Source of the DNA: Agrobacterium tumefaciens
Lineage (GTDB): Bacteria > Pseudomonadota > Alphaproteobacteria > Rhizobiales > Rhizobiaceae
Reading direction: 5' to 3'
Length of the DNA stretch: 64,000 nucleotides
Assembly (NCBI RefSeq): GCF_009649785.1
Contig: NZ_WJOK01000014.1
Coordinates: forward strand, 89,613 to 153,612
The translations under genes were made by a program, and so were the position numbers. The number at the start of each line of letters is the position of its first letter. Position 1 is the stretch's first letter. Under the pieces are notes generated by a model. The model did not search any database, was not told the origin of the DNA, and saw nothing but the letters and a program-made list of their open reading frames with translations. Of the stretch, positions 54,845-63,319 are shown in pieces.

Positions 54845-55582
54845 CTAAACAACGCGTTCCGGAAGCAGGGTTTCCAGCGCGGTAATATCATCGAAACAAT
54901 AATGGGCGTCGGCGCCAAGGCTTTCGCGCGAGCCGGTTCCGGTGAGAACGGCAATGCGCAATCCTGCGCCGGCATTTCTTGCCATGTGCAGATCGTGATT
55001 ATTGTCGCCGACCACTGCCACGCGCGCAGGCGCAAGACCAATCGCGTCGCAGAAACCGAGAACCATGCCGGGTTGCGGCTTGGTGCCGTAACCGCTGTCA
55101 TAACCCGCGACGAAATCGACATCGCTTTCGAAACCGAAACGGATCGCCGTCTGGCGGATGGAGTTTTCGTTGTCGCTGGAGGCGATGCCAAGCTTGTAGC
55201 CGCGTGCCTTGAGCCTTGCGAAAAATGCCTTGAGATCGGTGACCGGCACGGATTTATCCGCTGCTTCAGTGAATAGCCGGTCGAGCCGCGCAGTCAACTC
55301 CACGACATCGCAAGGCGAACCGGCGGCGACGAGACCGGCAGCTATCTCCGCCGTATTGCCGGCAGCCAAAAGACTGTCGGGCACCACATGCCCGGTAACC
55401 GGATCCATGCCGCAGGCGGCGAGAAGCTGGTCCGCAAGAACGGGATCGCCCTTGGCGGCAATCGCCGCAAGTTCGCGGTTCACCGGCCCCCAGCTTGCGT
55501 CATAACCCAACAGCGTACCGTCCTTGTCGAAAAGGACTGCGGCAATCGATCGGGTCGCATCAATCTCCATATCCGCTACCAT
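54845..55582 (-). CDS. HAD-superfamily phosphatase (phosphoglycolate phosphatase-like)
   Basis: A 245-residue HAD hydrolase. Motif I is VLFDKDGTLL (nucleophile Asp), motif II is IASSDNEN, and motif IV is VAVVGDNNHDLHMARNAG. The start overlaps the waaA stop by 7 bases, so they are coupled, and lpxK follows 165 bases downstream. Substrate unclear: phosphoglycolate, or an envelope precursor given the location. Confidence 0.85.
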   Translation of the reverse strand: MVADMEIDATRSIAAVLFDKDGTLLGYDASWGPVNRELAAIAAKGDPVLADQLLAACGMDPVTGHVVPDSLLAAGNTAEIAAGLVAAGSPCDVVELTARLDRLFTEAADKSVPVTDLKAFFARLKARGYKLGIASSDNENSIRQTAIRFGFESDVDFVAGYDSGYGTKPQPGMVLGFCDAIGLAPARVAVVGDNNHDLHMARNAGAGLRIAVLTGTGSRESLGADAHYCFDDITALETLLPERVV

Positions 55583-56898
55583 GAACCGATGGCACTCCGC
55601 GGCTGCAGCTTGGCGGTGACTGTGAGCGGGTTGATGTAGGGCTCCAGCGCCTTGACGGTGGCGGAAAGCGCGCCGCGCATGTCCTGAATGACCCGGTTGC
55701 CGGCATCGATCATCTTGTAGCGTTCATTGTCGTTGACCAGGAGGTAATGCACCGCCTTGGCCAGCATCTCGACATCGCGGACGATGCGCCCGCCGCCGGC
55801 GCGGATCAGCTTCTGATAGGCCTCGCGGAAATTCTGTACATGCGCGCCTGACAGTACGGCGCAGCCCAGCATTGCCGGCTCCAGCGGGTTCTGCCCACCC
55901 TCGGCCGTCAGCGAACGGCCGACGAAAGCAAGTTCGGTGAGCCTCAGGTAAAGCCCCATTTCGCCAATGGAATCCCCGAGGAAGATATCGGTTTCCGGCG
56001 TGATCACATCGTTGCGGCTTCTGCGCGCCACGGTCAACCCCATGCCCTTCAGCATGGCTTCCACGTCGTCGCCGCGCTCGGGGTGGCGCGGCACGATGAT
56101 GGTCAATTGACCGTTGCGCGACTTGATCGCCGCATGCACGGTGGCTGCTGCCTTCTCTTCACCGTCGAAGGTGGAGATCGCCGCCCATGTCTTGCGGGGG
56201 CCGATCTGCCTGCGATAGTGCTCGAGCAGAGCTTCGTCGCAAGGCGGCGGATCCGTATCTCCCTTGAGATTGCCGGATATCACCACCGGCCAGGAGCCGA
56301 GATCACGGAAGCGTTCGGCATCGACATCGGATTGCGCAACCACCAGCGCCAGCTTGGAGAACAGCGATTCCGCAATGTCGTGCCGGTTGTTCCAGCGGTC
56401 GAAGGAACGGTCTGAGAGCCGCGCATTGACCCGGATCTGCGGAATGTGCCGGCGCTCCAGCTCCATCATCGTCACCGGCCAGATTTCCGATTCAGCGGTG
56501 ATGGCGGCATCCGGTGCCCAGTAGGCGAGGAAACGGTTGACCGCGATCTTGATGTCGAGCGGCACATATTGGTGGATCACATCATCGCCAAGCCGGGTAC
56601 GGGTCAGCTCGGCCGAGGTGACGGTGCCTGTGGTCAAAAGCACGAAGATATCGCGCTTGCGTATTTCGCGGATCAGCGGAATGAGGGCGAGCGTTTCGCC
56701 GACACTTGCGGCATGGAACCAGACGAGCGGGCCACGGGGGCGCTCCGCGCTGGCGTAACCGAAACGTTCCAGACGGCGGCGCTTGTCTTCCTTGCCCTTT
56801 GCGGCCCGATAGGAAAGATAAGGCCGTGCAAACGGATAAGCGGCGATACCGGCAATCCTGTAACCGGAAAGAGCGAAACGTGCGATACGGCTGCTCAT
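55576..56898 (-). CDS. waaA: 3-deoxy-D-manno-octulosonic acid transferase
   Basis: A 440-residue Kdo transferase (GT30) attaching Kdo to lipid A precursors. The N-terminal LVWFHAASVGETLAL motif, the QSDVDAERFRDLG segment, and the late GGQNPLEPAMLGCAVLSG sugar-nucleotide motif match the family. An N-terminal hydrophobic segment fits inner-membrane association. Central gene of the lipid A block. Confidence 0.94.
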   Translation of the reverse strand: MSSRIARFALSGYRIAGIAAYPFARPYLSYRAAKGKEDKRRRLERFGYASAERPRGPLVWFHAASVGETLALIPLIREIRKRDIFVLLTTGTVTSAELTRTRLGDDVIHQYVPLDIKIAVNRFLAYWAPDAAITAESEIWPVTMMELERRHIPQIRVNARLSDRSFDRWNNRHDIAESLFSKLALVVAQSDVDAERFRDLGSWPVVISGNLKGDTDPPPCDEALLEHYRRQIGPRKTWAAISTFDGEEKAAATVHAAIKSRNGQLTIIVPRHPERGDDVEAMLKGMGLTVARRSRNDVITPETDIFLGDSIGEMGLYLRLTELAFVGRSLTAEGGQNPLEPAMLGCAVLSGAHVQNFREAYQKLIRAGGGRIVRDVEMLAKAVHYLLVNDNERYKMIDAGNRVIQDMRGALSATVKALEPYINPLTVTAKLQPRSAIGSW

Positions 56899-57113
56899 GA
56901 CATTCTGCCCTTGATCATTCCGCGCAATGCCCTGCCCCTGTTCTTTGTTGTTATCGCCGCCTACTTCTTCTCAAATTGCGTCATTTTTTATCATCGGAAA
57001 CAAAAGCGCGATCACGTTTTCTCGCAACCGAATTTCCTGCCTGCCATTCCGGGCAGGAATCACGGGAAAACTCGCCTTCACCCAATAGTATTACAACGCA
57101 AGGGCAAAAGGAC

Positions 57114-57353
57114 TCAATTTTTATCGTCGGGATTGAGAAGACGGTGCATATGCACGATAAAATAACGCATATGGGCGTTATCAACAGTCATCTGCGCCTT
57201 GGATCTCCACGCGGTCAGCGCGGAAGCGTAGTCAGGATAGATGCCGACGATATCGAGCGCATTCAAATCCCGGAACTGAACATCCTGAAGATTTTCCAGT
57301 TCGCCGCCGAACACAAGGTGCAGCAGCTGTTTCTGTTTGCCAGATTCCGTCAT
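57114..57353 (-). CDS. DUF4170 protein
   Basis: A 79-residue protein with the DUF4170 pattern LLHLVFGGELENLQDVQFRDL then DIVGIYPDYASALTAWRSKAQ. It is commonly found beside waaA in Rhizobiales; function unknown. The ATG at 57353 gives the family length. The 215 bases between it and waaA hold no gene. Confidence 0.8.
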   Translation of the reverse strand: MTESGKQKQLLHLVFGGELENLQDVQFRDLNALDIVGIYPDYASALTAWRSKAQMTVDNAHMRYFIVHMHRLLNPDDKN

Positions 57354-57411
57354 GTCTTGTCTCTTTCTTAAGCTCTGAGAGCCCCTCATCTGCGGGATTT
57401 CCGGGCAAACG

Positions 57412-58218
57412 TCAACCATCGGACAGATGTGAAAACGCTTTCAAAAGCGCGGGAAGCGCATATTCTGCTGCAGCGCACAATGCGGGGTGGTTTACCTCGC
57501 GGCGATTGTACATCAGGGGTTTTCCGTCAAGTCCGACCAGACTGCCGCCTGCCCTTTCGAGGATCAGGTCTGCGGCGGCCAGATCCCACTCGTGCGAGTT
57601 CGCCTTGACCAGCGTTCCATCGATGCGGCCATCCGCCACCATCGCCAGCCGGTAGGCGAGCGAGGGCACATGCGGAATGCGCTTGACGGTGCTGCGCACC
57701 ACTTCCGGCAGATGCGTAATCACGTCTTCCGGTGCGGCCAGATGGAAGACGCCGGTGTTTTCGCGGGCGGCTGAAATCGGCTTGCCGTTCTTCAGCGCTT
57801 CGCCGCCTTCAAGCGCGGTGAATTCCTCTGCGAGTGCAGGCGCAACAAGGGCGGCAACGACGGGTCGGCCCTCATGCACCACCGCGACGCTGACGCACCA
57901 GGTATCCCGCCCACCGATGAAGGCGCGCGTTCCGTCGATGGGATCGATGACGAAGACGGTGGAGCGGGCCAGCCTTGTCGTATCGTCATCCGTCTCTTCC
58001 GACAGCCAGCCATATTCCGGCCGGGCGGTACGCAGGATGGTTTCGAGAATTTCGTTTGCCGCGTAATCGGCCGCGCTGACCGGTGAAAGCCCGCCATTCT
58101 TCCACCAGACCTCGGGGTCCTTGCGGAAGAAACCGAGGGCCGTCTCGCCCGCCTTGCGTGCGGCTTCGAGGACCAGCCTCAGATCGGAAGCCCAGCGGGC
58201 CTCAGCCATATCGTTCAT
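57412..58218 (-). CDS. Inositol monophosphatase family (CysQ-like 3'(2'),5'-bisphosphate nucleotidase)
   Basis: A 268-residue Mg2+-dependent phosphatase. The SEETDDD segment and the FVIDPIDGTRAFIGG motif are metal-binding, and the C-terminal SHEWDLAAADLILERAGG segment is the second signature. It may hydrolyse PAP or inositol phosphates. Located upstream of DUF4170 and waaA. The ATG at 58218 starts MNDMAEARWASD. Confidence 0.87.
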   Translation of the reverse strand: MNDMAEARWASDLRLVLEAARKAGETALGFFRKDPEVWWKNGGLSPVSAADYAANEILETILRTARPEYGWLSEETDDDTTRLARSTVFVIDPIDGTRAFIGGRDTWCVSVAVVHEGRPVVAALVAPALAEEFTALEGGEALKNGKPISAARENTGVFHLAAPEDVITHLPEVVRSTVKRIPHVPSLAYRLAMVADGRIDGTLVKANSHEWDLAAADLILERAGGSLVGLDGKPLMYNRREVNHPALCAAAEYALPALLKAFSHLSDG

Positions 58219-58311
58219 TTTGCCGTCTTTTCCGCGCGCCTCATACGGCGCGCCTGTTTTTCCCTTCGCACTTGCACACAAAGTGCTGGCGAAAACAACC
58301 CGCAGGTCGCC

Positions 58312-59658
58312 TCACTTGCCCGCGATCGTCATGCCTTCGATAGCAAGCGTCGGTGCTGCGACACCGTATTTACGGTCGATATCGTTAGCCGGCGTGACAC
58401 GCATGAACATGTCCTTCAGGTTCGAAGCGATGGTGACCTCGGAAACCGCGAAGGATTTTTCACCATTCTCGATCCAGAAGCCGCTCGCACCGCAGCTATA
58501 TTCACCGGTGAGCATATTGGCGCCATGGCCAATCAATTCGGTGACGTAAAAGCCGGTTCCGACGTCCCTCAGCAGATCTTCCGGCGAAATATCGCCTGGC
58601 TCCAGCGCAAGATTGGTTGAGGACGGCGATACCGAAGTGCCACCGCGCACGCCGCGACCGTTGGTTTCAAGGCCGAGTTCACGCGCTGCCGAGGTAGAGA
58701 GGAACCAATGCTTCAGCACCCCGTCCTCGATCATCGTCATCTTCTCGCCCCGGACACCCTCGCCATCGAAAGGACGCGACGAGGGGCCACGAACGATCTG
58801 CGGATCGTCCGTCAGATAAAGGCCCTTTTTCAGAACCTGCTGCCCCATCCTGTCGCGCAGGAAGCTGGTCTTGCGGGCAACGGAAGCGCCATTGATCGCG
58901 CCGGCAATGGCGCCGACGAAACCGCGCGCGATGCGGGGATCAAAAACCACGGTAATATTGCTGCCGGTATCGACCTGACGCGGGCCGACCCGCCGCACGA
59001 CTTTTTCGCCGGCGCGGCGGCCGATCTCTTCGGCTGCATCCAGATCGGCGTAATAGAGGCGGCTGTCGAAATCGTAGTCGCGCTCCATCTTCGTGCCCTC
59101 GCCGGCGATGACACTGACGGAACGGCTGAAACGGCTGCCCATGTAGCTGCCGGAAAAACCGTGCGAGGTGGCAAGGACGAGGCCGCCCATGCCGCTCGAT
59201 GCGCCAGCACCGGAGGAATTGCTGACGCCCTTGACGGCAAGCGCCGCCTCTTCCGAGGCGAGGGCTGCCTCACGCAATTGATCTGTAGAGACCTCGGTCG
59301 CATCGAAAAGCTCGAGATCGTCGTAGGAGGTTGCGAGCCGTTCCTTGTCTGCCAGGCAGGCGAAGGGGTCTTCCGGCGAAACCTTCGCCATGGCCACCGC
59401 CCGTTCCGCCAGGGTCTTCAGGTCGAAGCCGGGATTGGCCGAAACGCTCGCCACCCGCCGCCCGACGAAAACGCGAAGCGAAAAATCATCGCTTTCGGAG
59501 GATTCGGTACTTTCCACCTTGCCAAGCCGGACGCCGACCGATTGCGACCGAGAGCGGACGACGACGGCATCCGCCTCATCCGCGCCTGCAGCACGGGCAA
59601 GATCGACAAGCTCGCTGGCGCGATCGAGAAGTTTGGAAGAATCTATTTCTGAGGACAT
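58312..59658 (-). CDS. pmbA: TldD/PmbA (TldE) family metalloprotease
   Basis: A 448-residue TldE-type protein. TldD/TldE hetero-oligomers degrade or mature small peptides such as microcin B17 and CcdA. The family pattern includes ITVVFDPRIARGFVG, the RPFDGEGVRGEKMTMIEDG segment and the late LTGEYSCGASGFWIENGE. It lacks the HExxxH motif of TldD, as expected for the TldE partner. The ATG at 59658 begins MSSEIDSSKLLDRA. Confidence 0.9.
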   Translation of the reverse strand: MSSEIDSSKLLDRASELVDLARAAGADEADAVVVRSRSQSVGVRLGKVESTESSESDDFSLRVFVGRRVASVSANPGFDLKTLAERAVAMAKVSPEDPFACLADKERLATSYDDLELFDATEVSTDQLREAALASEEAALAVKGVSNSSGAGASSGMGGLVLATSHGFSGSYMGSRFSRSVSVIAGEGTKMERDYDFDSRLYYADLDAAEEIGRRAGEKVVRRVGPRQVDTGSNITVVFDPRIARGFVGAIAGAINGASVARKTSFLRDRMGQQVLKKGLYLTDDPQIVRGPSSRPFDGEGVRGEKMTMIEDGVLKHWFLSTSAARELGLETNGRGVRGGTSVSPSSTNLALEPGDISPEDLLRDVGTGFYVTELIGHGANMLTGEYSCGASGFWIENGEKSFAVSEVTIASNLKDMFMRVTPANDIDRKYGVAAPTLAIEGMTIAGK

Positions 59659-59774
59659 GAGTTGGCCTTTCATTCCTGTTCCATTTATTGTGCCATCAAC
59701 CCCGCATCAAGGGCGAAACGCCGCTTTCTCCATCGACAAGGCTTTGTCGCCACCATATTCGAAAGTCAGCCAGC

Positions 59775-61604
59775 ATGACCGAGCACGACGCTCTCTTTTC
59801 CGAACCCTTGCTGCTTCTGGCCGGCGCTGTCATCGCGGCGTCGATTTTCCGCAAACTCGGCCTTGGCACCGTGCTCGGTTATCTGGTGGCGGGCATCGTC
59901 ATCGGGCCGTTCCTGCATCTGGTGACAGACGCGAAAGATATCTTCAACGTCTCGGAACTGGGCGTGGTTTTCCTGCTCTTCATCATCGGCCTCGAACTCA
60001 AGCCATCGCGCATATGGCAGATGCGGCGCGATATTTTAGGGCTGGGGCTGGCGCAGGTGCTGGTGACGGGCAGCGTGCTGGCATTGATTGCCTGGTGGGC
60101 CGGACTGATCGACGCGCGCGGCAGCCTCGTTGCGGGTTTCGGCCTTGCACTCTCCTCCACCGCCTTTGCGTTACAGATTCTTGAAGACGATGGCGACATG
60201 AATACGCGGCATGGCAACCGCTCCTTCTCGATCCTGCTGTTTCAGGATCTCGCTATCGTACCGCTTCTCGCCCTTGTGACCATTCTTTCCAACCGCCCGG
60301 ACGTACCAACGGATTCGATGGCCTACGATCTCGTCGCCTCCGTTGTCGCGGTGGCGGGCATGGTGTTGGCCGGGCGTTATCTGCTGACGCCGATGTTCCA
60401 GATCATCGCCCGCACGGGTGCGCGGGAGGTGATGATCGCCGCCGCCCTCTTCGTCGTCATCGGTGCGGCCGCCATCATGGAGGCGGTTGGGCTTTCGATG
60501 GGCATGGGTGCGCTGCTGGCCGGGCTGATGCTGTCGGAATCTTCTTATCGGCACGAGCTGGAAGCCGATATCGAGCCGTTTCGCGGGCTGTTTCTGGCGC
60601 TGTTCTTCATGGCTGTCGGCATGTCGCTGCACATCAACATCGTCTACGAGCACATTCTTCTCATCCTGATCGCCGTGCCGGCGATGATGGCTGTGAAGGC
60701 GGCCGTAATCTATGGGCTATGCCGCATCGCCGGTTCATCCCGTTATGCATCGAGCCGTATCGCGCTGCTGCTGGCGCAGGGCGGCGAATTCGGTTTCGTG
60801 CTGTTTTCCACTGCCGCCGCCTCCCGCCTGTTTCCGCAGGCGACGGCTTCCATCCTTGTCGCCATCGTGACGCTTTCCATGGCGCTGACGCCGCTGCTGG
60901 CAGTGGTTTCTCGCCGGCTGACGGCGGAGGATGCCGATGAGGACACGCTGGACGAGGATTTTGACGGGGCTGGCGCCGATGTGCTGATGATCGGCTTTTC
61001 GCGCTTCGGCCAGATCGCCTCGCAAATCCTGCTTGCCGGTGGGCGCGACGTGACTGTCATCGACAGTTCGGCCGATCGTGTACGTCAGGCTTCCCGCTTC
61101 GGTTTCCGCATCTTTTTTGGCGATGGTACACGCAAGGACGTGTTGATCGCGGCTGGCATAGAGCGCGCCGATCTCGTGGCGGTCTGCACCCATAAAAAGG
61201 AAGTCACCGACCGCATCATCGACATGATCCAGTCGGAATTTCCAAGCGTGCGCATCTATGCCCGCTCCTATGACCGCATTCATTCCCTCGATCTCAGGAA
61301 AAAGGGCGTGGAATACGAAATCCGCGAGACGCTGGAATCCGGCCTGCTGTTTGGCCGCCGCATTCTGGAAGGGCTGGACATGGACGGCGAAAGGGCGCTT
61401 GCCATTTCCGACGACATACGCGAGCGCGACGAGGAGAGATTGCAGCTACAGGCCGTGGAAGGGCTCGCCGCCGGCAGGCAGATGCTGCACAACAAGCCGG
61501 TGCGCGAAGTGAAGCCCGAGCCACTGATGAAGCCGAAGAACAAGGTGGAAAAGCGCGAGGAAGAAGAGGACGAAGACGAGGGTGAAATAGCAGTCACCCA
61601 CTAA
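59775..61604 (+). CDS. CPA2 cation:proton antiporter (KefB/C-like) with TrkA-N domain
   Basis: A 609-residue protein. About twelve membrane helices occupy ~5-390, with LGYLVAGIVIGP and the SLSSTAFALQ region typical of CPA2 antiporters. A TrkA-N (RCK) NAD-binding domain follows (VLMIGFSRFGQIASQIL, ~405), and the C-terminal ~25 residues are a Lys/Glu/Asp-rich tail ending EEDEDEGEIAVTH. Probably K+/H+ efflux. The ATG at 59775 begins MTEHDALFSEP. Confidence 0.9.
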   Translation: MTEHDALFSEPLLLLAGAVIAASIFRKLGLGTVLGYLVAGIVIGPFLHLVTDAKDIFNVSELGVVFLLFIIGLELKPSRIWQMRRDILGLGLAQVLVTGSVLALIAWWAGLIDARGSLVAGFGLALSSTAFALQILEDDGDMNTRHGNRSFSILLFQDLAIVPLLALVTILSNRPDVPTDSMAYDLVASVVAVAGMVLAGRYLLTPMFQIIARTGAREVMIAAALFVVIGAAAIMEAVGLSMGMGALLAGLMLSESSYRHELEADIEPFRGLFLALFFMAVGMSLHINIVYEHILLILIAVPAMMAVKAAVIYGLCRIAGSSRYASSRIALLLAQGGEFGFVLFSTAAASRLFPQATASILVAIVTLSMALTPLLAVVSRRLTAEDADEDTLDEDFDGAGADVLMIGFSRFGQIASQILLAGGRDVTVIDSSADRVRQASRFGFRIFFGDGTRKDVLIAAGIERADLVAVCTHKKEVTDRIIDMIQSEFPSVRIYARSYDRIHSLDLRKKGVEYEIRETLESGLLFGRRILEGLDMDGERALAISDDIRERDEERLQLQAVEGLAAGRQMLHNKPVREVKPEPLMKPKNKVEKREEEEDEDEGEIAVTH

Positions 61605-61646
61605 GCGGCACGCGCTCGCCCATAGCGAATACTCAAGGAGTACCGC

Positions 61647-62573
61647 TCAAGCCTCCACGCCCTGCCCGCGATGGAACAGTTCCACCTGCATTTCGATCTG
61701 CCGTTTCAGATCATCCTTGATCCCGGCGGAAGCGTTCAGAACTTCTTCCGATTTGAGGAAATCCAGCACGCCGAAACGGTGCACCGGTGGGCGCAGGAAA
61801 ATATGCGGCGGGCGCAATCTGAGTTTCAGGGCAATGGCCGCCTGCATCATCAGCTGACTGGCGCCGAACAGGCTGTCCAGCCGGTTCGGCATGGTGGTGC
61901 CATCACCTTCAGGGCCTCCAACCACATCGATGCCGACGATGATATCGGCCTGATCCATCAGATGCTCATAGGGCACAGGATTGAAGATGCCGCCATCGAT
62001 CATGATGCGGCCGTTGACGCGCACCGGCATGAATAGAGCCGGAATAGCCGCAGAAGCCGCCAGCGCCTGAATGATCTCGCCGGTTTCCACCACCACTTCG
62101 GTCTGCGCATAATAATCCGTGGTCACCACTTTCAGGGGAATGGCAAGTTCGGAAAAATCCTTCGGCAGGGCCTGCGGCATCAAGGCGTGCAGAATGAGTT
62201 CGAGATTGAACTGGCCAAGACGAAAGCCATCGACCGCATGGCGCATGGATGCGGGGCCAAGGCTCCAGAGACGGTTGGCGACCGAACCCTTCCGCCCCAT
62301 GAGTTCAAGCGTATATTCGCGGATTTCCTTGCCGCTCATGCCGGCCGCCATGCCTGCTGCGATGATGGAGCCGATGGAGGAGCCGGAAAGCGCGACCGGG
62401 CGAATGCCTAGTTCGTCGAATGCCTCGATGACGTTGATGTGGCAGATGCCGCGTGCGCCACCGCCGCCGAGCGCCAGGCCGAATGTCGGCTCATGACCGA
62501 TCTCGCGGCTGGCATCGATTGCCTCTTGCCCGGCGTGAACCATTGTGACGCTGTCGTTTACACCCTGCTCCAT
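61647..62573 (-). CDS. Patatin-like phospholipase (RssA-like)
   Basis: A 308-residue patatin-fold serine hydrolase. GGGGARG forms the oxyanion hole (~36), SGSSIGS contains the nucleophile GxSxG serine (~65), and the DGG segment (MIDGGIFNP) supplies the catalytic Asp. Possible membrane phospholipase or esterase. The ATG at 62573 is a reasonable start; a TTG ten codons upstream with an AGAGG element is an alternative. Confidence 0.85.
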   Translation of the reverse strand: MEQGVNDSVTMVHAGQEAIDASREIGHEPTFGLALGGGGARGICHINVIEAFDELGIRPVALSGSSIGSIIAAGMAAGMSGKEIREYTLELMGRKGSVANRLWSLGPASMRHAVDGFRLGQFNLELILHALMPQALPKDFSELAIPLKVVTTDYYAQTEVVVETGEIIQALAASAAIPALFMPVRVNGRIMIDGGIFNPVPYEHLMDQADIIVGIDVVGGPEGDGTTMPNRLDSLFGASQLMMQAAIALKLRLRPPHIFLRPPVHRFGVLDFLKSEEVLNASAGIKDDLKRQIEMQVELFHRGQGVEA

Positions 62574-62662
62574 GCCAAATACCCAAGACCCTTTCCACGG
62601 CAAAGCCTCTGCCTATTCGGCAAACAAGACAAGACCGTGACGTGACGGGAAGTGCTGCCGTC

Positions 62663-62764
62663 AGAGCGTTTTCGCTTTTCTTCAAATCGCGAAAACACTC
62701 TAACTCTTTGTTTTGCGGCATTTCCGCACGGAAACCGGGGCCGTTTTTTGCTGGAAATGCTCTA
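62663..62764 (-). repeat. Dispersed Rhizobiaceae palindromic repeat abutting rsmD
   Basis: About 100 bases with paired hairpins: AGAGCGTTTTCGC with GCGAAAACACTCT, then GGCATTTCC / GGAAATGC. On the minus strand it begins TAGAGCATTTCCAGC, a form repeated in agrobacterial intergenic regions. Its first TAG is the stop codon of rsmD. Confidence 0.65.
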
Positions 62765-63319
62765 GGGCTCGTAGCGGTAGAAGTGCATTTTCGAGTCACC
62801 GAAGATGCGGCTTTCGAGCGGTTTGAACACCGGCTCGACATTGACCACAACATCGCCGCGCTCTTCCAGAATGGCGAGCGCACCGGGTGCCAGCCAGCCG
62901 CCAGCATGGGCAGCAGCAAATGCCTTCTCCCCGTGGCCCTGGCCATAGGGCGGATCGGCGAACAGTAGATCGAAGGGCTCGATATTGTTGACGCCGCCAA
63001 GCTTGGTCGCGTCACGCCGCAGGATGCGGGCACGCCCATGCAGCCCCAGCGCATCGATATTTTCCCACAACAGCCCCCTGCCCTCAACGCCGTTTTCGAC
63101 GAAGAGCGCCACACGACAGCCACGCGAAAGCGCCTCCAGCCCGACCGCGCCCGTTCCGGCAAAAACGTCCAGAACGCGCGTACCGTCAAGACTTTCCGGA
63201 TAGGCGTGGCTTAGAATATTGAAGAGGCTTTCCCGTGTCCTGTCGATTGTCGGACGAATGGAATTTGTTTTCGGCGCGGCCAGATTTCGGCCGCGGAACT
63301 CACCGCCTACGATCCGCAT
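62762..63319 (-). CDS. rsmD: 16S rRNA (guanine(966)-N2)-methyltransferase
   Basis: A 185-residue RsmD. N-terminal RIVGGEFRGRNLAAP, the SAM-binding VLDVFAGTGAVGLEALSRG (~50) and the catalytic LLFADPPYGQG (~118) are present. The first 20 bases overlap the 3' end of the upstream rluB-like gene, so the two rRNA-modification genes are coupled. The TAG stop is supplied by the adjoining repeat. Confidence 0.93.
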   Translation of the reverse strand: MRIVGGEFRGRNLAAPKTNSIRPTIDRTRESLFNILSHAYPESLDGTRVLDVFAGTGAVGLEALSRGCRVALFVENGVEGRGLLWENIDALGLHGRARILRRDATKLGGVNNIEPFDLLFADPPYGQGHGEKAFAAAHAGGWLAPGALAILEERGDVVVNVEPVFKPLESRIFGDSKMHFYRYEP

